Both the position numbers and the translations under genes were made by a program. From contig JBAXVX010000058.1 in NCBI GenBank assembly GCA_037128705.1, positions 1-10,738 on the forward strand: DNA of 10,738 nt, given 5' to 3'. The notes under the pieces are model-generated. The model ran no database searches, was not told the DNA's origin, and saw nothing but the letters and a program-made list of their open reading frames with translations. The DNA is from CAIVAT01 sp037128705. GTDB lineage: Bacteria; Bacteroidota; Bacteroidia; Bacteroidales; FEN-979. This document shows, piece after piece, positions 1-6,157 of this stretch; the stretch's first letter is position 1; every line of letters begins with the position of its first letter.

Positions 1-95
1 GCAGTAACCAAAGTCGTTGCGTAAAATGAACTGATGCGATGCAGTAACCAAAGTCGTTGCGTAAAATGAACTGATGCGATGCAGTAACCAAAGTC
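1..95. repeat. 40-bp tandem repeat, at least 2.4 copies
   Basis: Two identical 40-bp units occupy 1-40 and 41-80, each beginning GCAGTAACCAAAGTC. A third copy is cut off after its first 15 bases (81-95), where the sequence changes to unique DNA. The window starts exactly at a unit boundary, so the array may continue to the left. There is no spacer between units, which excludes a CRISPR array. No open frame of note covers it. It looks like a minisatellite at the distal side of the terminator that follows the Omp28 gene. Function unknown. Confidence 0.95.
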
Positions 96-115
96 TGTAA
101 TGGGATTGGTACAAA

Positions 116-151
116 CAAAAGAAGCCGCCCCAGACGGGATGGCCTCTTTTG
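116..151 (-). terminator. Intrinsic terminator of the Omp28-like gene
   Basis: Read on the minus strand, CAAAAGAGGCCATCCC pairs with GGGGCGGCTTCTTTTG across a 4-nt loop. The stem is 16 positions long with two mismatches and one G-U pair. It is followed by TTTGT, giving a T-rich tail. It starts 15 bases after the stop codon of the minus-strand gene, the normal position for a rho-independent terminator. Confidence 0.85.
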
Positions 152-166
152 TTCGAACGAATAACT

Positions 167-1435
167 TTAGTTAACAATCACTTTCTGCACAGTCTTGCTT
201 CCATCCTGTTCAACCACGACAAAATAGATTCCTTTTGCCACGTTGCCCAGATCGATGGTTTTCGTGAGATGATTTTTGAAAGAGATCCCATTTTCCTGGA
301 ATACCGGCATGTTGATGGCATTCACTACAGAAACGTTCACGGTAAGTTGTTTTCCGCAGAAAACATCAAGGGTGAAAACGCCCTTGGATGGGTTCGGGGA
401 AACTTTGGTGCTGAGGAGGATTTGATTTTCCTGAACGCCTACCGGGTAAAGAACATGAACATAGGCCGTTTTGGTGAGGGTCACAACCTGTCCGCCCCTG
501 TTTACGATCAGGGTTACATCGTATGCTCCTGAATCGGCATAGGTAACCGTTGGGTTGGCCTGGGTGGAGGTATCGGGTGTGGCACCCGGGAATGACCACT
601 GATAGGTTTCGGGGGTATCCATGTAGCCGCCGGTGGTGGTATTGGTAAAGGTAACAGGCTGGTTGATGACGAAGTCTGTACCGGTAACTTCAAAGTTTGG
701 CTGGAGGTCAATCGTTGCTTTCTTCATTCCGTTAAGCACCTCTTTTCCGGTCATGTCTTCAACGAAGGCAATGATTTCGCAATCTTCAGCAGGCCAGGTA
801 GGATCGAGGGAGAAGGGCATGGAAACATTTACCGTATCGCCTGAGGTAAAATCGACAACCGTACCATTGGCATCGGGCAGCATGAGGCGGTTCACATAAT
901 TCAGTTTGGTCTGACCCTGCCAGTTATAGGCGATGTGTGACTGGGTAACCACGAACATCATGCGCAGGTTGGTCGAGGTGATGTCTCCTACTTTTACCAT
1001 TTTGATGTTGGCGGTATAGTCAAGGCCCGTATTGGTGACGTCCATGGTCAAGACCAGGGGAGATGTCTTGGCGATGCGGGTGTTGTATTTTGGCAGGTAT
1101 TGAGGATACATGCTGGTAGTATGGTTTCCGCCTACCAGTTTAAGTTTCACATCAAAGAAAGCGCCGGGGTTTCCACCGGGGGCCAGGGTGTTGGAACGTG
1201 CATTTGATGCAGGTGTATCAAATGGATCGTTGCCCTGCCAGCTGTTGTGATGTTCGATGACGGCAACAAATTTTCCGTTGTTTAAAAGGTCTTCAGCGCC
1301 CATGGCAGCGCCAGGACAGTAGGTACAATAGGTACTCGTTGTGATTTCCAGCACGACCATTTCACGCTGTACTTCCTGAGCCCAAAGGGCTGCAGATGTT
1401 AACAAACAAACGACAAGAAGGAAAAGTTTTTTCAT
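167..1435 (-). CDS. Omp28-like secreted protein with PKD and T9SS sorting domains
   Basis: Predicted 422-aa exported protein, probably cell-surface or secreted through the type IX secretion system. Residues 1-19 form a signal peptide (MKKLFLLVVCLL..ALWA) with predicted cleavage before Gln20. Residues 26-130 resemble the Omp28 family of Porphyromonas, a thioredoxin-like region with a Cys37-x-x-Cys40 motif in TSTYCTYCPG. A PKD domain lies at about 246-328 (YQWSFPGATPDTS). The last 84 residues are a type A T9SS sorting domain (SPNPSKGVFTLDV and KGIYFVVV, ending KVIVN). The frame is open up to 1513, but that extension crosses a good promoter at 1478-1509 and lacks a signal peptide, so the ATG at 1435 is preferred. 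It is monocistronic: own promoter and own terminator. The molecular role of Omp28 proteins is poorly known; the CxxC suggests a redox or disulfide function, which is inference. Confidence 0.9.
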   Translation of the reverse strand: MKKLFLLVVCLLTSAALWAQEVQREMVVLEITTSTYCTYCPGAAMGAEDLLNNGKFVAVIEHHNSWQGNDPFDTPASNARSNTLAPGGNPGAFFDVKLKLVGGNHTTSMYPQYLPKYNTRIAKTSPLVLTMDVTNTGLDYTANIKMVKVGDITSTNLRMMFVVTQSHIAYNWQGQTKLNYVNRLMLPDANGTVVDFTSGDTVNVSMPFSLDPTWPAEDCEIIAFVEDMTGKEVLNGMKKATIDLQPNFEVTGTDFVINQPVTFTNTTTGGYMDTPETYQWSFPGATPDTSTQANPTVTYADSGAYDVTLIVNRGGQVVTLTKTAYVHVLYPVGVQENQILLSTKVSPNPSKGVFTLDVFCGKQLTVNVSVVNAINMPVFQENGISFKNHLTKTIDLGNVAKGIYFVVVEQDGSKTVQKVIVN

Positions 1436-1477
1436 AGGGTTGGGTTGTTGGTTAATATTTAAATCAGATTCTTTTCG

Positions 1478-1509
1478 CAAAGCTACAAATAATAATAGTA
1501 CTATGTCAA
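1478..1509 (-). promoter_or_regulatory. Bacteroidota-type promoter of the Omp28-like gene
   Basis: On the minus strand, a perfect -7 element TAGCTTTG (1485 to 1478) matches TAnnTTTG. A TTG -33 core (1509 to 1507) lies 21 bases upstream. The predicted transcript would start near 1471 and give a leader of about 36 bases before the ATG at 1435. This decides the start codon, because the longer reading frame would begin upstream of the promoter. Confidence 0.7.
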
Positions 1510-1567
1510 TCATTAAGTGAAAAAATGTTAGGTAATTTTAAAATAGTCCAAATAGGCCAAAGGGGAA

Positions 1568-2671
1568 TCAGTTCACAAGTTTGGCGAGTGCATAGGCGTA
1601 TGCCCCAATGGATACCGCTCTGGATGTGCCAAGCCGTGAAATTCCGACTCCCACTTTTTTGTTAGGGTCGAAAAAAACGGTCTGGTTTGTAAAGGGAACG
1701 GGTATTTCCACCGACGATGATTTGAGGAAGGCAGCCAGGCTTACTTCGTCTTCGAGGTTATAGGCAACCGACTCCATCCGTTCAAGTTGTTTGCCCGACA
1801 TGGTATCGAAAGGATAGTTCATCTCCTCTACCAGTTTGGGAAGAAAAAGCGGGTAGGCGCCTGAGAGTCCGCCCCCGATCACGATCAGTCCGTCAATAAG
1901 GGTGGTGGCATTGGCCAGGGCGTCGGCTGCATCGAGGGCGAAGGCTTCAAAGGCATGGATCGCAGCTTTTTGATCGCCTTTGGTGCTCCCCATGCCGATC
2001 TCGAATATCTCCCTCGGTTCGGGACAGGAGGCCAGGTTCAGCCCGGTGTTGTTGGCATATTCACGTTTGATGCCGCGGATGCTGACGCTCTCTTCGGTAT
2101 CCCAGTTTTTAAAGGTGCGGTTACGGGTCCGGTTGATCTCGCCGGCTGCACTGTTATCCCCGCAGAGGAGTCCGTCGCGGGTCACGATGCCCCCGCCGAA
2201 GCCGGTTCCGAAGGTGCCCCCGAACAGGTTTTTATAGCGTTTCGGGTTTCCGGCCTCTTCCAGCTTTTTATTGATCTCGGGAAGCAGTCCGGCGATGGCT
2301 TCGCCGTAGGCAAAAAGGTCGCCGTCGTTGTTGATGAAAACCGGGATGCCGAATTTTTCCTGGAGCATGGGGCCCAGGGCCACCCCACCCGTGAAGAAGG
2401 GGAGGTTTTGCAAATCACCGATGATGCCGTTCTCGAAGTCGGCCGGACCCGGGAAGGCGAAGCTGATGGCGACCGGCTTGGCTACCAGTTTGGTCTGAAC
2501 CTGCGAAAATCCGTCGATGATCCTGAGCAGGATAGCCTCCAGGTTGTCGCCCTGGGAGGATAATACGATGGGTTCCAGGATCTCCTGTTCAGCCTGTACG
2601 GCATTAAAAACCAGATTTGTACCACCGGCATCAAGGGTCATAACCACCCGGATATCATTCTTGTAAGTCAT
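1568..2671 (-). CDS. ROK-family sugar kinase, zinc motif absent
   Basis: Predicted 367-aa cytoplasmic kinase of the ROK branch of the actin-like ATPase fold, likely phosphorylating a hexose or hexosamine with ATP. Visible motifs: phosphate-1 loop DAGGTN (14-19), FPGPAD (73-78), NNDGD (114-118) with Asp116 as likely catalytic base, GTGFGGG (155-161), GDNSAAGEIN (171-180), and a second nucleotide-binding glycine motif IGGGLSGA near 266-273. The usual ROK signature after GE (GEIGH, then CxCGxxGC) is missing: here it reads GEINRTRNRTF, with neither the His nor the Cys cluster. The fold motifs are intact, so it is probably active but of a variant subfamily; the substrate cannot be read from sequence. 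It has no DNA-binding N-terminus, so it is an enzyme rather than a ROK repressor. It has its own promoter at 2764-2794 and ends 58 bases before the Omp28 promoter. Confidence 0.88.
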   Translation of the reverse strand: MTYKNDIRVVMTLDAGGTNLVFNAVQAEQEILEPIVLSSQGDNLEAILLRIIDGFSQVQTKLVAKPVAISFAFPGPADFENGIIGDLQNLPFFTGGVALGPMLQEKFGIPVFINNDGDLFAYGEAIAGLLPEINKKLEEAGNPKRYKNLFGGTFGTGFGGGIVTRDGLLCGDNSAAGEINRTRNRTFKNWDTEESVSIRGIKREYANNTGLNLASCPEPREIFEIGMGSTKGDQKAAIHAFEAFALDAADALANATTLIDGLIVIGGGLSGAYPLFLPKLVEEMNYPFDTMSGKQLERMESVAYNLEDEVSLAAFLKSSSVEIPVPFTNQTVFFDPNKKVGVGISRLGTSRAVSIGAYAYALAKLVN

Positions 2672-2704
2672 AGAACCTCAATAAATGGGAAAAAGCAGAT
2701 AAAC

Positions 2705-2716
2705 GTGACGCGTGAC
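2705..2716 (+). repeat. GTGAC repeat, two units, in the ROK kinase leader
   Basis: Two GTGAC units separated by GC, followed by an A-tract of five. Same family as the larger arrays, but here it lies between the predicted promoter and the start codon of the minus-strand kinase gene, with the GTGAC strand opposite to transcription. It is the shortest copy in the window. Confidence 0.85.
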
Positions 2717-2763
2717 AAAAAGTGAATGTAAATGATTATTCACAACTTCCTTCATTAATTTCG

Positions 2764-2794
2764 CAAAAGTAATAGATATTTAAGATACTACAAA
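2764..2794 (-). promoter_or_regulatory. Bacteroidota-type promoter of the ROK kinase gene
   Basis: On the minus strand TTTG (2794 to 2791), then 19 bases, then TACTTTTG (2771 to 2764), both matching consensus exactly. Transcription would start near 2757, leaving a leader of about 85 bases that contains the short GTGAC repeat at 2705-2716 in antisense orientation. Confidence 0.75.
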
Positions 2795-2803
2795 TTCATT
2801 TTG

Positions 2804-2827
2804 AATGACCAATGACCAATGACCAAT
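2804..2827. repeat. AATGACC heptamer, three tandem copies
   Basis: Three exact 7-bp units of AATGACC followed by AAT. It abuts the GTCAC array that starts at 2835, separated only by a T-rich stretch. A related flank (TTACCAATTTTCC) precedes the array at 10685, so the two repeat types seem to travel together. Confidence 0.9.
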
Positions 2828-2834
2828 TTTTTCC

Positions 2835-2935
2835 GTCACGCGTCACGCGTCACGTTTTTTCCGTCACGCGTCACGCGTCACCTGTCACGTTTTTTTGTCA
2901 CGTTTTTCCGTCACGCGTCACGCGTCACCTGTCAC
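2835..2935 (-). repeat. GTGAC array after polA, 12 units
   Basis: Read on the minus strand (the polA sense strand), this has 12 GTGAC pentamers, mostly at 7-bp period with GC or AG between them, in clusters of 4, 1, 4 and 3. A-tracts of 5-7 separate the clusters. The array begins two bases after the polA stop codon. The homopolymer runs are A, not T, on the transcribed sense strand, so this is not a chain of intrinsic terminators. Confidence 0.95.
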
Positions 2936-2937
2936 GT

Positions 2938-5922
2938 TCAATGCGCCTCCAGCCAATTCCCCCCGGTATTCATATCCACCAGCACAGGCACATTCAGCCG
3001 GATGGCATTCTGCATTCCTTCCATCACCAGGGGTTTGATCAGTTCGATTTCACTCTGATGCACGTCGAAGACGAGTTCGTCATGGACCTGAAGGATCATC
3101 CGGGACTTCAGCTGTTGCCGCTCCATCTCGTTGAAGATCCTGATCATGGCGATCTTGATCATGTCGGCGGCGGTTCCCTGGATGGGGGCGTTGATGGCAT
3201 TGCGTTCGGCAAAACTGCGGATGGTGGCGTTGCCCGAGGTGATGTCGCGCAGGTAACGGCGGCGCTTCATCATGGTCTCCACATAGCCGTTGCGGCGCGC
3301 CGATTCGATGGTGCTGTCCATGTAAGCCTTGATATCCGGGTATTTCACGAAATACTGGTAAATGATTTCGGCGGCCTCCTTGCGTGCAATGCTGAGCCGT
3401 TCGGCCAGTCCGAAGGCGGAAATTCCATAAATGATCCCGAAATTGACCATCTTGGCGTTTCGGCGCATCTCTTTGGTTACCTCTTCGAGGGATATTCCAT
3501 ACACTTTTGCCGCGGTGGCCGCGTGGATGTCGAGCCCCAGGTTGAAATCACCGATCATCCCGGCATCGCCGCTCAGGTGGGCGATGATGCGCAATTCGAT
3601 CTGCGAGTAGTCGGCCGAAAGCAGCACATAGTTTTCGTTCCTCGGGATAAAGGCCTTCCGGATCTCGCGTCCCTTCTCGGTGCGGATGGGGATGTTCTGG
3701 AGATTCGGGTTGTTGGAACTCAGCCGGCCGGTGGCGGCCACGGCCTGGTTGTAAGAGGTGTGGACCCGCCCGTCGCGCGGATTGATCAGCGTAGGCAGCA
3801 CATCCACGTAGGTCGATTTCAGCTTGGTGAGCGAGCGGTATTCCAGGATCTTTCGTACGATGGGGTGTTTGTGTTCCAGTTTTACCAGCACATCCTCACT
3901 GGTGCTGTTTTGCTTGGTCTTGGTCTGTTTTGGCTTTTCGACAATGCGAAGTTTTTCGTACAGGATATCGCCAAGTTGTTTGGGGGATGAGATGTTGAAG
4001 GTCATCCCGGCATCTTCATGGATGGATGTTTCGAGGATGCGGATCTCCTTTTCGAGCTCGGCGGAGAATTCGTTCAGCGCCTGCGGATCGATCCGCACGC
4101 CGTCGGCCTCCATCGAAGCCAGCACCGGGATGAGCGGAACCTCGATCTTGTCGAACAGTTCGCGGGTATCGGTGTCGCTGAGCATCGGTTCGAAAACCTG
4201 CTTGAGCTGAAGGGTGATGTCGGCATCTTCGGCCGCATACTCCTTGATTCGCTCCAGTTCGACGGTGCGCATGCTGAGCTGGTTCACCCCCTTTTTCCCG
4301 ATCAGCTCTTCGATGGACACGGGTTTGTAGTTCAGGTAGGTTTCGGCCAGCAGGTCCATGCCGTGGCGCATGTCGGGCTGGATGAGGTAATGGGCCAGCA
4401 TGGTGTCGAACAGGGGTCCGTTCACCTTCACATCATACCAGCGCAGGATCGAAATATCGAATTTCAGGTTCTGGCCGATCTTCTGGATCTTCGGATCCTC
4501 CAGGGAGGCTTTGAACCCGGTGACGATGGCCAGCGCTTCGTTGTAGTTGTCGGGAAGCGGCACATACCAGGCCTCCCGCGGCTGCCATGCAAACGACATC
4601 CCCACCAGTTCGGCGGTATTCGGATCCACCCCGGTGGTCTCGGTGTCGAAGCAGAAGGAGGTTTGCTTTTCGAGGGCGGAGATCAGGGTGGCGATCTTCT
4701 CCGGAGAATCGGCCAGGAGGTAGGTGTGGGGAGTGCTTGAAATATTTACGATTTTCGATTTACGATTTTCGATTTCGGAATTTGGGGAGTCAGCCATCAG
4801 GTTTTGGCTATTGGCCATGGAGACATCGCCATTAGCCATTAGGGATTGGCCATTAGGGATTAGGGAAGATTTTTTTTGGCTGGGTTGAAAATTTTCTTCT
4901 GTTCCCGAAAACAAATCCGCCACAGGCGCCTTGTTACCTTGTAACCCTGGCACGTTTTTGTCACGCGTCACGCTGTCACGTGTCACGCTTTCGTCACGCG
5001 TCACGCTTTCGTCACGCGTCACGCTCTTTTCACCAGCGAGATAGGTCGTCACCCTCTGAGCAAACGTGCGGAACTCCAGCTCATCAAACAGCTTTTTCAG
5101 CCGTTCCTCATCGGGATGTTCCATGATGAGCCTGCTTTCATCAAATTCAATGGGCACATCGAGGATGATGGTGGCGAGTTGCTTTGACATCAGCGCCTGA
5201 TCCCGGAATTCGATCACCTTATTGCGAAGTTTTTCGTTGCTGATTTTGTCGGAATGGGCGATGAGGTTCTCGACTGAATCAAATTCAGCCAGCAGTTTTT
5301 TGGCAGTCACCTCGCCCACGCCGGGAATACCGGGGATGTTGTCGGAGGCATCGCCCCAGAGCCCCAGGAGGTCGATGACCTGTTCGGGCCGGCTGATGCT
5401 GAATTTCTCGCATACCTCCTTCACGCCGAGGATCTCGACATCGCTGCCGAACTTCCCCGGTTTATAAATAAAAGTCTGATCGCTCACCAGTTGTCCGAAG
5501 TCTTTATCCGAAGTCATCATGTAGGTGACAAATCCGTGCTTCTCGGCCTGCTTGGCCAGGGTGCCGATCACATCGTCGGCCTCGTACCCGTCGACGAACA
5601 GCGTGGGGATGTTGAATCCTTCGATCAGTTCATGGATGTACGGCAGCGAATTGATGATGTCTTCGGGCGTCTCCTGTCGGTGGGCCTTGTAGGCTTCAAA
5701 GCCGATCTTCCGCACGGTGGGGGCCATGGTGTCGAAGGCCACCCCGATGTGCGTGGGTTTTTCCTTCTTCAGCAGATCAAGCAATGCGTTGGCAAATCCA
5801 AAAACGGCGGAGGTGTTCACCCCTTTGGAGCTCATCCTCGGATTCTTGTTAAAGGCGAAATAGGCCCGGTAGATCAGGGCCATGGCATCGAGAAGGAACA
5901 GTTTTTTTTGTGGCTGGTTCAT
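2938..5922 (-). CDS. polA: DNA polymerase I
   Basis: Predicted 994-aa family A DNA polymerase for repair and Okazaki-fragment maturation. The 5'-3' flap nuclease covers about 1-295 (LLDAMALIYRAYFAF; GYEADDVIGTLA at 112-123; TSDKDFGQLV at 137-146; DASDNIPGIPGVG at 191-203). The 3'-5' exonuclease covers about 398-590 with its acidic residues present (FDTETT 425-430, NLKFD 485-489, EYAAEDAD 561-568), so proofreading is probably active. The polymerase covers about 600-994 with motif A (SADYSQIELR 769-778), motif B (RRNAKMVNFGIIYG 820-833) and motif C (QVHDEL 945-950). The protein is longer than E. coli Pol I (928 aa). Much of the excess is the linker at about 299-397, built from simple repeats, including four SVTRD blocks (300-321) identical to the intergenic GTGAC repeat. 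The start at 5922 fits the family N-terminus. A large open frame on the opposite strand is a shadow. Confidence 0.98.
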   Translation of the reverse strand: MNQPQKKLFLLDAMALIYRAYFAFNKNPRMSSKGVNTSAVFGFANALLDLLKKEKPTHIGVAFDTMAPTVRKIGFEAYKAHRQETPEDIINSLPYIHELIEGFNIPTLFVDGYEADDVIGTLAKQAEKHGFVTYMMTSDKDFGQLVSDQTFIYKPGKFGSDVEILGVKEVCEKFSISRPEQVIDLLGLWGDASDNIPGIPGVGEVTAKKLLAEFDSVENLIAHSDKISNEKLRNKVIEFRDQALMSKQLATIILDVPIEFDESRLIMEHPDEERLKKLFDELEFRTFAQRVTTYLAGEKSVTRDESVTRDESVTRDSVTRDKNVPGLQGNKAPVADLFSGTEENFQPSQKKSSLIPNGQSLMANGDVSMANSQNLMADSPNSEIENRKSKIVNISSTPHTYLLADSPEKIATLISALEKQTSFCFDTETTGVDPNTAELVGMSFAWQPREAWYVPLPDNYNEALAIVTGFKASLEDPKIQKIGQNLKFDISILRWYDVKVNGPLFDTMLAHYLIQPDMRHGMDLLAETYLNYKPVSIEELIGKKGVNQLSMRTVELERIKEYAAEDADITLQLKQVFEPMLSDTDTRELFDKIEVPLIPVLASMEADGVRIDPQALNEFSAELEKEIRILETSIHEDAGMTFNISSPKQLGDILYEKLRIVEKPKQTKTKQNSTSEDVLVKLEHKHPIVRKILEYRSLTKLKSTYVDVLPTLINPRDGRVHTSYNQAVAATGRLSSNNPNLQNIPIRTEKGREIRKAFIPRNENYVLLSADYSQIELRIIAHLSGDAGMIGDFNLGLDIHAATAAKVYGISLEEVTKEMRRNAKMVNFGIIYGISAFGLAERLSIARKEAAEIIYQYFVKYPDIKAYMDSTIESARRNGYVETMMKRRRYLRDITSGNATIRSFAERNAINAPIQGTAADMIKIAMIRIFNEMERQQLKSRMILQVHDELVFDVHQSEIELIKPLVMEGMQNAIRLNVPVLVDMNTGGNWLEAH
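4745..4772 (-). repeat. 14-bp tandem repeat inside the polA linker
   Basis: Two exact copies of TTTACGATTTTCGA (plus strand), followed by a partial third. In polA they encode residues around ENRKSKIVN (385-393). The period of 14 is not a multiple of 3, so the two copies are read in different frames; the linker tolerates arbitrary sequence. Confidence 0.9.
4827..4866 (-). repeat. CCATTAGGGATT-type simple repeat inside the polA linker
   Basis: Interleaved copies of GCCATTA, CCATTAGGGATT and ATTAGGG on the plus strand. In polA these encode part of the stretch NGQSLMANG (357-365) and neighbouring residues. It is a second low-complexity family, distinct from the GTGAC units, in the same linker. 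Confidence 0.75.
4960..5022 (-). repeat. In-frame GTGAC array inside polA
   Basis: Eight GTGAC units as four doublets (GTGACGCGTGAC, one variant with ACA) on the coding strand, encoding SVTRD four times (residues 300-321). The first two spacers are GAAAGC, giving an 18-bp period and ESVTRD blocks; the third spacer is AGC. All spacings preserve the frame. The sequence matches the intergenic arrays base for base, including the A-rich tail (GACAAAAACGTG) at its 3' end. Confidence 0.95.
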
Positions 5923-5938
5923 GGGAGATTTCAGAAGG

Positions 5939-5968
5939 CAAATTTAACAACATTATGCGGAAAGCGAA
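5939..5968 (-). promoter_or_regulatory. Possible polA promoter
   Basis: On the minus strand a full -7 match TAAATTTG (5946 to 5939) has an imperfect -33 (TTCG, 5968 to 5965) 18 bases upstream. The predicted leader would be only about 10 bases. It is plausible but weaker than the other promoters here. Confidence 0.4.
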
Positions 5969-6127
5969 TATGAATAACATGAATAAGGCCCATGAATATT
6001 TGTATTTCGAATATTTACAGGAATAACGCATGGAAAATCCGGCTGATTCACTTGCAGTTGCAGTTTCCTTAACAAACGGCTGTTTATATCTTCTTGCGGT
6101 GAGGCATAAATCTGGAGATTTCATGGT

Positions 6128-6135
6128 TATTTTTG
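6128..6135 (+). promoter_or_regulatory. Possible -7 element for the PIN-PhoH gene
   Basis: TATTTTTG matches TAnnTTTG and ends 22 bases before the ATG at 6158. No TTG is found 19-21 bases upstream; the nearest is 31 bases away. The rest of the 235-bp divergent region between polA and this gene (5923-6157) holds no other feature I can support. Confidence 0.3.
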
Positions 6136-6157
6136 GTCCGATTTAAACCCGGTCCCG

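Noticed and set aside
1436..1513. N-terminal extension of the Omp28-like protein to a start at 1513
   Set aside because: It would place a non-signal sequence before a good signal peptide, and it overlaps a well-matched promoter whose transcript starts after it.
2722..2743. GTGAAT...ATTCAC inverted repeat upstream of the ROK kinase
   Set aside because: Only six pairs with a ten-base A+T-rich loop; too weak to call.
2835..2935. GTGAC array as CRISPR, replication iterons or stacked terminators
   Set aside because: There are no unique spacers or cas genes, no replication initiator gene, six dispersed sites rather than one, and the homopolymers are A on the sense strand rather than T.
2812..3990. 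392-aa open frame on the plus strand
   Set aside because: It is antisense to the conserved polymerase domain of polA, and its first part translates the repeat array. It is a shadow frame in G+C-rich coding DNA.
4018..4740. 240-aa open frame on the plus strand
   Set aside because: Antisense to the polA exonuclease and polymerase regions, with no recognisable domain.
5849..6124. 91-aa minus-strand frame overlapping the start of polA
   Set aside because: It overlaps polA out of frame, has no family resemblance, and covers the likely polA promoter.
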